Shown here: positions 1-15,080 of the stretch, in pieces
Layout of the letters: the number at the start of each line of letters is the position of its first letter
Numbering within the stretch: position 1 is the stretch's first letter
NCBI GenBank assembly: GCA_035582835.1
Contig: JAYKAV010002923.1
Span: 52,638-116,637, forward strand
DNA: 64,000 bases
Source: Phoebastria nigripes
Taxonomy: Eukaryota; Chordata; Aves; Procellariiformes; Diomedeidae
Direction: 5' to 3'
Translations under genes and position numbers: made by a program
The notes under the pieces: generated by a model
What the model was told of the DNA's origin: nothing
Database searches by the model: none
The model's input: only the letters and a program-made list of their open reading frames with translations

Positions 1-3000
1 ACCCCACCAGGAGGTAGCTCTGGGGAAAACCCCCTCCTTGCCCAGCCAGGGCACCAGCAGCCTGCTAACACAGGCGAAGCTGAGCTGATCAGAGGTGCAA
101 TTACGTGGTCAAGTACCACAGTGAAGCTGCCCACTCCTCAGAGACCTACAGGGTTTAGCAGGACACGTGCTGGAAATCATTGCTCCTTGTTTCTCACAGG
201 CACTCGAGGAAGAACGGCACCTGCGGCAAGGTCGGGGGAATGCTAGATAGAACAACACTTCTGAAATGCCTCCGGTTAAAGTTTACTTTTATGGCACAAA
301 AGAAAACAAGTCAAAAGTTGCTTTTCTGCAGACTTGAGCTAAATCACAAGTCACTTGGCAGGTCATTTCCCAGGAAGGTTCCGGGAACAATCAGTACATT
401 TGCTGCTGCAAAGTTTAAAAGCCAACATATTCCCAACTATGGTTACAATTCCTGAAATGACTGTGCTGCCAGCAGTGGTCTGTAACCTCTGTACATCCAG
501 TGTTTAAAGTGCCTTTTCTTTCATGAGAGCTAGAATTAGTGTGAGAATATTAAGGCAAAGGCTGTCTGTTATGAATTAAAGCCATATGCAAACAACATTG
601 TAGAAATGAATATGCAAAAATTCATGTTCTTGTCATCTTCTGCAGTATGCAGCAGTGTTAAGTATAAATCTCTTACCTTGTAAGCCTGAAAATGTACTGG
701 AAGCTCACTTGAGTAAAACAACTCTTGTAGAGCATGGGGCAGTATCTTGTACTGCTTCAAAATATAGTTGTGTAGCTAAATAGTGCTGCCGGTGGGAGCC
801 TGTTTTACAGAACCAGAACAAAAGGCTGGGAGCAACCTGTGGACAAGACACCTCAGGTTTTGCCCGACTAACCTCTGCTGCCAACGCTCTCCTGACCAGA
901 GGCTCATTTTTATCTGTACGGAGAGAAGAGCGTGCTAAACGAGGCATGCTCCTGACAAGCAGACCTACTTGAAAACCTAGGAATCTCAGGGTTTATAAAG
1001 CAAAAGTCTAGACAAAGCTGGGAATTTTAATACGGTTTGAAAGGTTCAGAGGGGACACATACATGCTTTCTCTCCTGTTCAAGACCTAAGAGCATCTCCC
1101 ATAGTCACAGTAAAAGGCCTGAATTTTCCACCTTCTAACTTTTTGAAGTACAGATAGGCTGCTTTTTTGAACAATTCATATTTACATTTTGTGACACTTT
1201 GATGAAACAAGATGTTCCATTCTGGTCATCTTTGTCAAATACTCAAGAACAACATCCTAAAATTTGCAAAGTTCTCCTCATATGACACATGAATTTTCCT
1301 GAGGGCTGAAAGATTTTTAGGACATGTCTTTTAAATGCGTACTCCATTGCCAGCTATCATCATCTGCCATTTGCAGTTTTGAAGGATGTGATTGAGTTCC
1401 AGTGGCCTTGAAGAGAAGAAAAAAACCTGGTTTTCTCTAGCTCTGGAGACTGAAACCATTGAAACTACATGGTTCTCTAACGCAAGAGTCAATTTCTATA
1501 ATGAATATCTGGGAAAAAAGCCGCAAACCTTTCATCACTTTGAATATAATCTAGAACAAGCAAACCTATTTTATTTCATGCTTGTTATTTTGACTTCACA
1601 AACATCATGGGTTCAAAAAGTGGAGCAGTTGGGAAAATGAAAATGTAACAAAAACCAAAACCAAAAAGAAAAAGAAACCACAGAAAAAGAAGGTGACAGG
1701 ATGTGGAATTGTGCAAAAATCTGGGGAAAAGTAGAAACAACCTCTTCCCTACCCCAAAGGGCTGATTCCTGGTGCCTGGGTTTCTGTACCAATGGGCACC
1801 TTTCCAGTCTTGCAAGGGATGCTAACGCAGAGAGACCAGCAAGCTCTTGATTTCCCCTCTGCTCCGCAGCAGGGGTGACCGTCACAGGGGGGAGACGGTA
1901 ACACAGCCCGGGAGGCAGCGGGGCTGCCTTAACATGGGAAAGCCCTCATCTCCTCCCCAGGGATGCCTCTTAAGGGTCCCACTGTGCCTCCACATTGGTT
2001 CCCAATGCTGCTGGAAGACTCTCAAATACTTTGCTGGGGGCAGCTAGCAGGGTATCACCTCCAGGAGGTGAGCAAGGGGCAAAAGATATTCCACGTGAAT
2101 AAAGCATAATTTCAGGTAAAGCTCCCTATGTGCTGCTGAGTAAACAGCCTGGCTTATGCTGTGCAATTGCTTCCTATCTCCCTGTGTGATAAGGACTGTG
2201 ACAGTCCGTTGGGACAGTGACCCAAGGTCTTTTCCAATGCATGACGGATAAGACAAACAAGAAACTGAAAGAGATTACATTTCATTTTCTAGCTGCTGCC
2301 AGAAATTGTGATCCAAGGTAGAAGACTATGTGTGTGTGCATAGATATACACATATGTACCCTCCATGCTGTAGGGAGCAGTCAGTATCTAGTGTTGCCAG
2401 TAATTGCCATTTCTGTTGCCTTTCAGGACAAAAGCACCAGAAGGGAGAAGGCACTGAAGCATAATTTTGCTCTGAGGGATGTAATTACAAACTTCCACAT
2501 TTTTTTTCAAGTCAGTATCTTTCTAGCAAGTTTTAGAAGTGCTGTAAGTTACGCCAAATCAACAGCACACAGTTGTGGACACGCTCCTCTGAAAAGTGAA
2601 AGAAGCCTTTATTGCTGATCCACTTGATGTGACCAAAATGCAAAAAGTAATTGTGAAAAAGGAATTGTGCAAACTCTGCTAAACCAGACTCGTTGCTATA
2701 GAGAACCTTTAAATGGTCTATTACTTTTCATTACCCAAAATTATAAGGTTAAAATCACAGATTTAATAGGTTATTTTTCAGTAATTAGGCAAATCCTTTC
2801 TCAGGCAATCACAGAAGGTTTTGAAGAAATTATTACTGCAAATGCTGTGTGTATACTATTCTGCATTTCTATTTCAATCTTATTCATATAAATTGACTTT
2901 TATAATTTCCTTTTTTAAAAAAGTACATCAGGAGTCATGAATACTCTGAAATAACATGAAACTATCTTTCATGTTTCAACTTCCATCTTTCAACTACTCT

Positions 3001-6000
3001 TAAAAAGAGTAGAAAAAAGTCTCTTGCATAACATTTAATTAAAATGTGACATTAATATTTAAAAACACAAACAGGAAAATACCCGTATCAGATTAAAGTC
3101 CCACGGGCTGTTATAACTTGCTCTGATTCAACAGATATAAAATACTGTAGTATAAAATGAACTACATGCTGCCAGATAAATCAGCATGTGTCATACTCAC
3201 ATGTTACTACATATTCTGTTACTACAGTTAAGCAAATGTTCACTTGAAACAAAGTATATGCTACATTATAAAAAACCAGCATGTACAAATGCATGTATAT
3301 ACATTATGGTGGCATTAGTCATAGCTCTATAATTAAAACTGAGCTGAATTTTGCATGAAAAGCAGGAATTCACCTAACCTTCGGTACGCTGCAAAAGTAA
3401 TTTCAGTCTGCAAACATCAGCCCCACAATCAAGAACTCACAGGAGAACTTTATATCAGGGATTCAGCTGACCCATCATTTACTTTCACTTCATTAGAATA
3501 TTTTTCTTAATTTGCAGTAAGCATCCAAAACAAAGAGGTATATTTCCAAACAAACAGACGAAGTAATTTTATACATCTTTACCAGCTATCTCGTTTTGTT
3601 ATATGCATCGGTAAAGATGGCTTTAAGATTGTTTTCACTAATCATTAACAAGTGTCATCCTACCTAAGATGTTATTCACTAAATACGTACTTTAGAGTTT
3701 TCTAGGCAATGTTTATTGGGTAATTTATTTAAAACCACGCTTTTCAATAACACTTATTAATGTGTACATCAATGAATTCAAGACTAACAAAGAATATTCA
3801 GCTTCAGTTTTCATTATCTTTTTAAACTTTTTCCTATTAGTCCTCTTTTATTCCTGAATATATTAAAGCAATCTATTGAGTCTTTGTTTATACATTCCAG
3901 CACAGCTTGTATTCCCTTATTGCATTTTGGATAAAAGCTTGTTTTCCTTACCCTTTTCATATTCAGTGGGGCTTTTTTTTCATTTTAAATTTACTTTAAT
4001 TACTCATTCCAAATTCACAGATGGCCTGTATTCAGTGTTACTACCTGTATTCAGTTTTCATATACTTTTATGCCACGCAGTCAAACCCCAATAATTTTGG
4101 AAAGTTTCTGATTATATCAATACTATTGGCAGGTATCGAAGGCCTGTTTGTTATCACAATGATCATTAGCAGTTTGTACTGTTCCTGTGAAAATTCCTGG
4201 AAGGAGCCCAGATTCTTTTGTTCCCATTCACAGAGAAAAGAGAGGGGCTTTGCTGCTGTAGATCAAGGGCAGTTTTTGAAGAGTTCACCAGTTTCAGTGT
4301 ACAGACAAGATAATCTCTTCGACTCCCTTCCAGCCTTACTTTCTGTGGTTCTGTGAGTTAGCATCTGATTTTATGTATGTATGTATATACATGTTCACAA
4401 ATAATATATACAGCCATTTCTTGGTATTTGCTTATTACTGTCACGTAAAGAAGATTATTTACTTCATGTCTTGAATTTCTCTTATTTTATATAACCATAC
4501 ATCTCTGTACTGCAATGCAACTGTTTGTTAGTAGGTTTGTTTCCCTGGAAAGTAAACTGAGAGAAATATTTTGTAATTCATCTATTTTTATACAGTAATG
4601 ATGTTTTCCCTGTCAAATAATTTGCTTGTGGTAAGCTAACCATACAGGCTCTGAACAGTCAGTTCCTAAATTCTACTGCTAAAAGGCATTGGACTTACAC
4701 CATCCCCAGCCACCACCATGAAATCTATTTGCGACACCATATATTTATTTTCTTTAGGAAATACACAGCTTCAGGTAAGTGTGCTCTTTGCAAGTCTGTA
4801 TCGCCACAGAATTATGCCTGGAAACAGATCTTATTCTAGCAATGGGATACTTTACCACTGGTGGCTATGAGGTAAGGCTCCATACAATAATACCATGACG
4901 AGTTTGCTCAAAATTTACATTGCAGTTACACTGGCCTTCCACTAGATGCCAATATATTACAGCAGCTATTATAATGGAGGTCAAATCATACTAATTCAAG
5001 AATAAGGAGAATAATATATTCTTTTTCATATATGCTCTTGGCCTGATCTGGATTAAAACTTCTACAGTTAACACTCCATCAGATTTGTATTACCTGCCAG
5101 TCCTTTCCGCAGTCTTAATCTGAGTCCATTATGTCCAAGTGTAATTAGAAAGATTCTCTAAATTAAGTAAGTCTGGTTCTGTAAATTTAGCAGACACCTA
5201 ACCAGACGATGCTCTGGAGACTTCTGAAGAACCATCAGCCTGCTCAGCGAGCCTGGGCCGAGCTGGCACAGGCAATCATGTTTCCATCCAGCCCCAACTT
5301 TAGGTACCATTTGATCTGGTGCGATCACCAGTGTGCCATGCAAATCATGATGAACTGTATCCATCATACAGATAACCAGCGAATCGATGTTTGCCCAACA
5401 CTATCTACATGCAGCACCACTGAGGGAACCTAAGACATTTTATACTCAGCATGAAATACATTGTGGCAGTGATTACAGGCTTTGGTTCCACAATATTTCG
5501 TTGTATTGGAAACTCCTAATTTAAGTACAACTCATAACCTATCCTGAGGAGCCTACACACATGAAATAAAGACTTATGATACGCCTTAGCAACTTGAAGC
5601 CTCCTGTTTGTCTTACAAAACCATGGACCTGCCCCATTCTACAAACTGGATTTTATTTCTGCTATGCGACTGGCGATAATCAGGTTGGGAACTAATCTTT
5701 CGTTACAGACCAGCCTCTGAAAGCTATGATGCTACCTTTACATTGGCTATGTCTGAAGACTTTAAAGAGCATAGTGCATGGCAAAGGCTCCAAAGGACTT
5801 GCTTGCTGATTGCCATCGCTTGGGGAAGTTATGTTGATACTATCTAACCACCGGGACATTAGCATGTCACAGCGCTCTGCAATATTCAGCTGCCACATTC
5901 TCAGCCTCTGACTCCTCTTTGATTTCTGCCTCATCTGTTTTCTCTGGCTGTGACACTGGCTGGCGGTGCCCAGGCTCCCACAGCAGCAGGCTCCTCAGTC

Positions 6001-9000
6001 ACTGGTGGCCAGGAGCAGCGTGGGCTTGGTAAGGAGAACCATGCACTGCGGGGCCTCGCTTCAGGGGAAGGGACAGCGTGTCCCACCTACCCCATCCCCA
6101 ACCTGACGGCAGCGGAGAAGTCACAACACGTGAACTAGAGTGAGCTCCCAGTTACCAGATGTGTGACCCATGGGATGCTCTANGGACAGGAGAATGATCT
6201 GTACCAAAACATTTTTAACTCAAATTGCTTAACTGGAGTTATTTTTAACTTTACACTTTAGTTTCACAGAAGAATGCACTGTTTAGTTAGATTTCAAAGT
6301 CAGCGTGGGAGAGCTAGGCTACCTTCCCTCTTTGTATTCTGCTCATTATCCACCATGCTAGGTATTCAGGCATTGCAATTTCATTTTTATATTGATTCAC
6401 CTATTTTATTGGGAGTTCGCATCTTCTTAGGTAGCAACGTTCTTCTTCCCCCTTCAGTTTTACATGAATTTCATTTGAATTCCTTTGAATGAGAGCACTG
6501 CATAACACAAATGAAGCCACGGTCTCATTAATACTTTTTTAAATAATAACTTTTTGCAACCATGGTATTTTGGCTGCCTTTATAAGAGGAGGTTTAACAA
6601 ACAAAAGAGAAAATCTGTAGTCACACAATCTATTGTAAAGAAAACCAAGGAAGAGAGACAAGCTGCTAAGAGGTACCTACTACTCTGGAAGTTTTCTCTC
6701 TCATCGTAGAAAGTCAGGATGTCTTTTTTATATGATATGTGTTTTCTTTTTCTTTATATAAATATGTACCACGCTGAGCTTGGGGTTCCTAAATTTCATA
6801 GGTTAATCACCTATCATACATTACAATCATTTGCATTTACATAGTGAGTTGCTATAGTACTATTGTCTGTACTGTGATTACACCTATATCCAACAGATTC
6901 CTGATTTTCACTTTTTAGTTTAGCAAATATTGATTATCTATAACTATTTTTGACATCCAGATATGCGTTGGGAACCAGAAAAGCTTTTTGCATAAGCAGA
7001 CAAAAAGCCTACTTAAGATTTTTGAAATGTAATACAATGATTAACAGACAGCCTTGCAATGGAAAGCAGACGTGAAGATTTATGTAGTATAATAATGAGA
7101 ATATGAAATTTGGGATTATGTGCACAGTGAGAAAAATAAATATTGAAAGAAAAACAATAAATATTTTAAACTAAAAGATTACTTTGAAACAGTAACAGAT
7201 AGCTAGCTTATTGGATTCAACTAATTGCAGTAGAGTATTTTATAGTTTCTGTAAATGAGATGTTCTGTGTAAGTACGCCTTTAGCCTTAGAGAAACAACA
7301 GCCCTGAGGCTGCATTTCACTCACTGGGATAACAGATGACTTAAACATCCTCCTTCACTACCCTTAACTGTTGAGTAGGATAGCTTCCTGTCTGGCATAA
7401 AAAAACCTTCTTCCCCCATGGATCTGTTCTTTCATAAAGGTCAGCACAGCCTCTGCTTTGCCTTTGTCACTTAAAACAAAAAAGAAGTCAGTAAGTATAC
7501 CGGTATATTCTCTAACCCTTGAGTTCCTAGGGGGTTTTTTGCCCTTCTTTTTTAAAGACATATGCTAAATATATTGCTTTTTTTTTTTTTTAAGAACAAA
7601 TGAGAGAAAAATATTTCTCATTGAAAATGTTTGCTTTATGATTTTGTAATATTTATAGAAAAGAAATCTTCAAAAAAACCCCATATTGGTATTTGGCAAG
7701 TATTTCTTCCCTTGCCAGACAGAAAGTTATTTTTACTTAACAATTACGGCACTTGCTAAGATGCTTCCTCAAAGATATTTCTTCCCACACAACTATTTTG
7801 TCATATGACTGCTAACATCAAAAAGAGGATAATTGTACTGCACTGACTCTTAAGAGATGTTTTCAATAAAACAAACTGGCTGAAGAAAAATCTGAGTGTA
7901 GTTTCAATTGTTGGGCACTAGATATTTTAAATGCATTTTGGTGCTATACAATATTCCAGTTGTTTGCATTAGCTGTTCATATTAGCCTTGATTATAAGTT
8001 TTAGCCATGCATTACTTTGTGTCTGAGCTCTCTAGCGATGCACTTTATATTTTTAATATCAGTCATAATTTATATAGCATGCAAAGCTAACAAAGAAGCC
8101 GGAATTATAACCTTGCTCAGTGTAATTTGAAGTGGCACTGTGAGCCACATGCAAATGTCAATGTTATTTCTATATGCAAATATTCTCTTTGTTTGCATAA
8201 TCCTCAAGAGTATCATGTTTCAGTATTTGGCTGCTCCTAGCAGACCAAAGGGCAAAGTGGTGGTGCGACCAGCAGTAACATATTATGAGAACCCTTTGAA
8301 TAAAAAAAGTTTTTTGGCACTGGCAAAACCAAAGTTACCAAATTTAGTCTCTGATTACGAGTCAGTTTTACACATTTCAAGTGAAGTTTTCAGGAGTCAA
8401 ACAAATGAGATACTGTCTAGCACTTCACCCTGCTCCCGCAGCCCCCATTACTCTCTGCACAAGTAAAAGGAAGACACGCTAATAATTCCACCCTAGGGCT
8501 TGATACAGCAGGTGTTTATATATCCACACACATACACACACCCTCTCAAAGAAATAAAAATTATACTTTACAATCCAGAACATATCCCCTGCCTTAAGTC
8601 AATTTTTTTCATTCATTCTTTTAACCCGCCTTTACTCCCCGTCAACGCTGGCCATCGGGTCCATCAGACACCAAGCTCAGGCCAACAAGACTGACTTCAC
8701 ACACAGGCAAACCCACCATGCATCCTAGTGGCGAGGCAGCTTTCTTTGCACACTAGCCTAAGTAGCCACCGACCAGTTATTGTGCGCAGTAATCGAGGTG
8801 TTTTGCCTCTTGAGTGAACTGTAAGCGTTGTACTTTCTCTCTCTTTCACATGCATATACATGCTAAATCCTGAAATCCTTCCACCTCATGCCCGAAGAAG
8901 AGTGTTTTTTGGTTTGTAACATCCAACGATGCAATAACCAATAGTTTTCACTGCAAAAATGAGACTGTTCTTGCTTAATATTTTTGACTTGAAAATGGAA

Positions 9001-12000
9001 GTATTTCTATAATTTGCCCCTTTAAAAGTTTTCCATAATTTCTCATTTTCTTTATATACCTATAGGTCTTCATGCTCGCAGACCTCTGCCTTCGATGTTG
9101 GACANTTCTCTGACCCAGGAATCTCCCTGGGAAGGCTCTTCACAGGCCTCCCTCAGCATACACCCTTGCTCAGTCAGCTCCACATTTCCAGCGCAGGGTT
9201 CAGCTTGAGCTTCAGCTGTTCAACCAGCAGTTCCAGCTGACCTTCTACAGGTTCACTTACTTGCCAGTGGAAGTTTTTTTAGCGGTAGCATTTTTTAGTA
9301 TCCCTGACTCTTCCTTCAGACCAGTTATTATTTATTGCAGTTGATTTCAAAACTCCAAGTCATTCTGAAATCCATTATCATCCACTAACCAATTTTATGT
9401 CTGGTTTTTTTCCATGTAGCACGCTTATTCCTAGAAGAAGGTTCCAATTAGTGGCTTTGTTGTTTTGTTTAAGTCAGTAGGAAGTACAGCTTTACACATC
9501 CAGCTCAATGATCCAAAAACTATTCTTACTTTTTATTGCACAGCGAGGCACTGCATATTTTATTTCATTTCACCCCCTCGCTTGCCTCCTGCATTTGTTG
9601 CCTCAGATATGCAGCACAATGAACTACACTTGCAGATAAGGAACTGCATTTTTTGCTAATTATCCAAACAGGGCTAATAGCAGTGAGATGCTTGCGTCTT
9701 TGCACTNCCATAGCAGAATTTCTTTGCACTGCTAATAATTCCTTGGCACAGTACGCATCGGNTATATAGACAAAAAAAGGAGGAGGTGGTGGCAACTGCA
9801 GTTTGAGCGGATCAGAGCAGCTCCTTCGCTGTTGTGCNGCACCCAGCCCGGGGAGGCTTGGCTGCTCTGACGCGAGGGTGGGCAAAGCCNGTACGGGAGC
9901 AGCTCGTTGCATACGGCGTTTGAGCTAAAACACTGGCTTTGTCAGAAGATAATGTAAGCGCTTCAGGTCGAGTTTAGGCTGTATTATTTGACAGGCTTTA
10001 TTGCTAACATTTTAAAGACAGTTCTAGCTCCCTCTCGTGGAGGATTAGCCACAGGCAACGTTTTCCCTATGAACAGGACATACGGGTTACACATTTATAT
10101 ATTCCTGGCCCTAAAGTTTATATACTAGTAAGATAAACTCTTTTATTAAACAGATTAAAAGGACCTCACACTCTAATTTCTAAAAAAGTAGTTACTTTAT
10201 CTGCACTATCTTCCTACACTAAACCACCCCATTCATCAGCACAATACTCCATCTCTTCATCAGACTTCAGCAAAGCTTCACAAGGCTCCTTTCTCTCCTC
10301 AGCGCTTCCCCAGCTCTGTCTGTGTGATATCCACCTTGCCAGCCGACCTCTAGCTCCTGCTTGCACCATACCTGACGGTGGAAGATGCTCTTCTTGCCAG
10401 AGCTCTCCCTCGGCACTCAGCATCATGCCAAATGANGACTACCTCTAGGATAAACGGAACCAACCAAGCTCTTTTTGAAGACAATATTTATACTTCATTC
10501 TTGTGGTTGTTTTCTGACCTGTTTCACATTTTTTTTACAGTATCTCTTTCATAGCAGTGATATAAAAAGTGACACTGCAATCCGGTAAGAGAAGAGCTGA
10601 TGCCACATACAGAAGTAATACCCGTTTCCCTGTTCTTCCTTCATATTTCCATTCAGCTCTCCATGGATGCATAAAATACAAAGATGACATCATCTTACTA
10701 AGTGCTCATGTTTATTTGATGGTCCTTCATGATCTGAAGTCCTTTCTTTCCTTCATTAAACAGAAGAAAAAAGCAAAGTGAAACAAGAACCAGGGGGGAA
10801 AAAAGCATCATCTAGACTTAAATCCTTACAAGATGCTCCCACATTGTGTCCGACTGGTGAGAAAGTACCTTGCTGTTTCATTTTTACATGAAGTTTTCTA
10901 TGTGCTATTTATATAAGGTATTAATTGATATGGCATATCAAAATAAGCAGTATTTTGTTAAGGTCAGAATTCCACCACGTGCCACGTTCATCACTGCACT
11001 TAAAGTACAGACCACATGCAAGAAGTCAATTTTTTGTATAAAAACTATTTTTTAAAAAGGAAGTTGTACAGCCTTATAGATACAAAAAGGAAAGTGATTG
11101 CATAACAGTAGTGTTTTGTGGCACTTAAAATGCCATTCACTACTCCTGCTGTTCATTAATAAACTAAACCAAGTAATTTTTATACGATGTGTTTTATTTT
11201 TGTCTATATAGTGGTAATAGATATTGCAACTGATAAGTAAAAAGAAAAAACAAAATTACCCACAAGACTGTTGTAAGAAAGGTGGATGATTTTACACAGA
11301 AGCATCCCTTAGAAAAGGGTTACTTGCATTTTTCCCAGCCTCCACTGGCCTCCACTGAAGCAGTGAAATGGTTCCAGCACAGCGAAATGTTGAATTTCAC
11401 GTCCATGGCAAAGAGAACATATACAACAGCTCCTTCCTAGGAAAGTGCAGCCAAAATAAGTAATATGGATGCTGCTGGAGAAACAGTGGACACCTCCTAC
11501 ACCTCCCACATGTACTCTAGGCTTGAAAATGTCTATGTAGTCCAATCCAATCCACAGCAGGCTACTTGATTATCCCAGGTTCAACTGTTTGGATAGCCTA
11601 ATCTTTGTTACTGTGTGAACACTCATGCCAGCAATAAAGTAAATAATAATAATGCTGAGTACAACCTCCCTTGAGAGAATTTAATAATTTTGATTTGAAA
11701 CTTCTGTACTAGTGAAATCTGGCAGAAACAATAAACATCTTTTGAAAATTCATGCTCCTCATAAATTGAGGATGATACGGTGGTAATATATCTTCTCTTA
11801 CATTTGTTATGTGTCTTATTTTCACTTTAATTTTCAGAAAAACAATTACCCCTTGTAAAGAATCTAATTTGCAATAACATGAATCTGCGGAAGCACAAAT
11901 GAAGCTTAGTAAATAAGAACAACATACTTTCATTATGGTTCTTGTGACTGGTCTTTGCAATGTCTTATTTCAGTATTTCGAGGCAACTCACAAGCAGCGA

Positions 12001-14279
12001 ATTCACATCCACCAGGAATTCACCCTCCTACTCAGATGAACTGGAAGAAATAAGTGGCGAACACTGATTCTGCCAGTGTCGGTGGTGCTCAGCCAGCCAG
12101 AGCTCCCAGCAAAGACAACTTGCACAGCAGTTGTTTTTTTTCCCTGGCAAAAATATTTTTTTAAATATGATATTACAGGATAAAAAAACAAAACAAAACC
12201 CCAAGTGTGCCTCCTTATTCTACCTTTGAACATAAACACAAAGCACATCATGCAAATTGTTCCACACATTAACTGAAATTTGCAAGAGGCTTACAGGAAA
12301 GCCAAAAACGATGTACGTGTCTTGTTAAAACCTCCAAAACTCTGATAAAATCATAACTTTAGGCTTGCTACCATCATTACAGGCCAAGACAATATTTTAT
12401 TTGTACACAAGTAATCAAATTATATCTTAATTGCTTGTCACTAGGCAACCATTGATTTTAAGATGGGTGATCAATTCTTGGGGACAAAGAATAAGTTAAA
12501 CATAACGAGGAGTTACCAGTTAGCCCTTTAAATAATCATTAAAGCCAAAGAATCACTCTTTTCTCTCCCCAGAAAACCATTCTTTTTAACTCACAGCTTC
12601 AAAGAATCACAGCAGGTACATTTATGTGTTTTTGCTAAATCAATCCCTGCTTTTAATTATGTAGGGGATATAAAAATGTTTGTATCAAAAAAGAAAATGA
12701 AAGTGAGTATGAGAGACAGACTTCAGTGTATTGTAAATCTCTTCTGAAGCTCAGGACTGAAAGGTACTATTGGGCCATTACAACTTCCTAGTAAGAGTAT
12801 TTTCATATTGTTACTACACCTTTTTTTTTGGTCTCTTTTTTTCTCTGCCACAACATAGCCTAAACGCTTCTTCTCGTGGAATCTGCTCCAGAAATGTGTT
12901 CTTCTCCCTTGGTTAGCAGTCATCTTCCAGTGTCTAGCCTGAAGTTATTTGTAACCTATTTACATGCATTTGTTCTGGCATCGATCACCCATTAGTTTAT
13001 CTAGCTCTTTCCCATTGTGCTCAGTCTCTAGATTTACCTATGAGTAACAATTCCATTCTGTGTCTTTGGTAGGCAAAAGAGATCAGCCTGTTAGCTTCCT
13101 TTTGCACTAGAGGATCTCTGCCCCCTTAATATCAAGTGTCTGCATCAGTTCTTGTCCACTTTTATTTTTCTTTAATATGCTCCCGTCCCCTTCTTCCAGA
13201 TCTGTATTTCAACAGCGCCTTACCACTAATATGTCCTCTCTTCACAGGAAATGTCTTTCCTGATGACCTGCCAATTTTATCTGCCTAGAAGTGAGAAAGA
13301 GATCTGGCATGATTATTCCTTAAAATGTCACACAAGGTGGCAAGGAAACAAAAACAAGAACACTTCAGACATCTGTACCAGTGAAAGAAATGTAGGAAAC
13401 TGAATAGAAGACCCTGAACGTGTTAAGTATTAAGTGTGATTACCTATGCCAATTAGCATAACTGAGAATGGAGGGGGTAATTCATGCAGGCTGGATGTGC
13501 AGCAGAGTAAGCCTGTTCAGGAAGACAGCTGGGGTGGGGGAAGAGACATGCTGTTACCCCTGGGCACAGGGGTGGTGGAAGATGTTATGCTGGAAGTGAT
13601 CAGGTAAAGGTGAGCAGACCCAGCACGCTGTCAGAAGAGTGACTCATATAGTTGTCCGAACAACTGAGAACACCATCTCCTAGTGTTGGGAAAGAAAAGC
13701 AAATTCTATTAATGCTTTTGGGGCGGGGCGGGGGGGCAGTTTGACAGAGAAGGTGAAGAAAGGAGTGAGAGAAGGAGACTTCCAATGCTCAGCAGCGCTT
13801 CTAGGAGAATCAGCTGTGCATACATAGGCAGGTCAAGTAGCACGATCATTACATGCTAGTTTAGCATTTCTAGGAAAAAAGAGGAAGAAGAAGAACAGTA
13901 GACACCAAGATAGAAGACACCAGTTTCAAGGAACTGATTATATTTCACTGGCAGAAAATTCGTACACTTCTTCAGAGAAAAATGAAAGCAATTGCACCAT
14001 CTAAAAAAAAGAATGAGGAAACTTAAGAGATCAGCTTGACAAAGTCGTGGGTCCTCAATAATCTGAACTCAAGAAGAAAGTACACAACAGGAAATGAATG
14101 AAGAGCAAAAACTTTTTTGAAGCATGAAGGACAGAATGAGGCTGTCCAAGGCACAAAGGCAGATTCAACAGGCAAAGGTCATAAAGGACAGAAGAAAACA
14201 CTCTGTCCACACATATCCTCACATATTGTAAGGGGAAAAGCACAGAAAGGGATGGTACAGAAAAAGGCAATGTTTATTC
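1..14279. other. Non-coding A+T-rich region upstream of IL7
   Basis: No supported gene. Open frames are short, lack splice-compatible partners and show no family I recognise. Contains minor simple repeats (TATG near 4374, AC near 8527, poly(T) near 7578) and ambiguous bases at 6183, 9105, 9707 and 9762. Nothing else is supported. Confidence 0.7.
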
Positions 14280-15080
14280 ATTGTCTGCTTTAGAGTCACA
14301 TTCACAAGTTTATATTTTGCTTACTCCTACCAGCTGCAGATCTTTCACATCTTTCTGTTGAAATACTTACTTCTCTTCTCCTGCCCCCAAAACTACCCTA
14401 GCTCATCAAGGTTATTTTCAATATTTATCCTGTCCTCCAGCATGCATTATACCCCTTACAGTTCCATGGCATCTAAGAACTCGATAGCACACTCTCCATC
14501 ACGTAGGCAAAACATGGGTTAGTATGGAACACAAACCAGACCCTTGCAAGACCCCACCCAATACGTATTCTACTTCTTTGACAGTATTCTCAGTGGCAAG
14601 CTTGTTTGAGATCTGAATTCTGAGTCTTGCACCCAGCTAGTTATACACTGCCTTGGCCATATTTCTCTAGCTTATTTACTGTACAAGCATGTCATAAATA
14701 ACAGTACCAAAAGCCCTAAAATGCCAAGATACATTAAATTTACTGCTTCCTCCCTGTCCAAAAGACGTTATCCTAGCAAAGAAAGAATATTTCTCGACAC
14801 AACTTGTTGATTAGAATTCATCTCATTTTGATCTTTCAAGTACTTACATGTATTTGGAATTTTTATTCCAGAGTTTATCTGGAAATTGTAGTTAGTTGAC
14901 TGGTCTACAACCGCCCACCCACCCCTTCTCTTCCTCTTTCCCTTCCCCCTCTTCCCTACTAAAAATAAGTACCACATCTGTTTTCTCAGCACTTTCCCTG
15001 TCTTCCAAGTTTGCAGACAGTGCAAGCAGCTCTGATTTTCAAACAGTTTTAATTTGGGGATGCCTAAAATGTTGGCTGAT
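14280..15080 (-). mobile_element. Ancient CR1/L3-type LINE remnant, reverse-transcriptase region
   Basis: Read on the minus strand, the region follows the CR1/L3 reverse-transcriptase coding order with heavy decay. A stretch matching the usual NYRPVSLTSI block lies near 14880-14920, then SQHGF-like sequence, then GGAGGAAGCAGTAAA and TATCTTG..TTTAGGGCTTTTG near 14670-14760, corresponding to the EAVDVIYLDFSKAF block that contains the catalytic region. GGGGTCTTGCAAGGGTCTGG near 14545 corresponds to SGVPQGSVLG, and GGAGGACAGGAT near 14430 to the C-terminal part. Frameshifts and stops are numerous. Identification is by recalled consensus; the ends are approximate. Confidence 0.7.

Noticed and set aside
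4021..4356. 111-codon plus-strand frame with hydrophobic stretches
   Set aside because: Hydrophobicity follows from T-rich DNA; no family resemblance or gene context.
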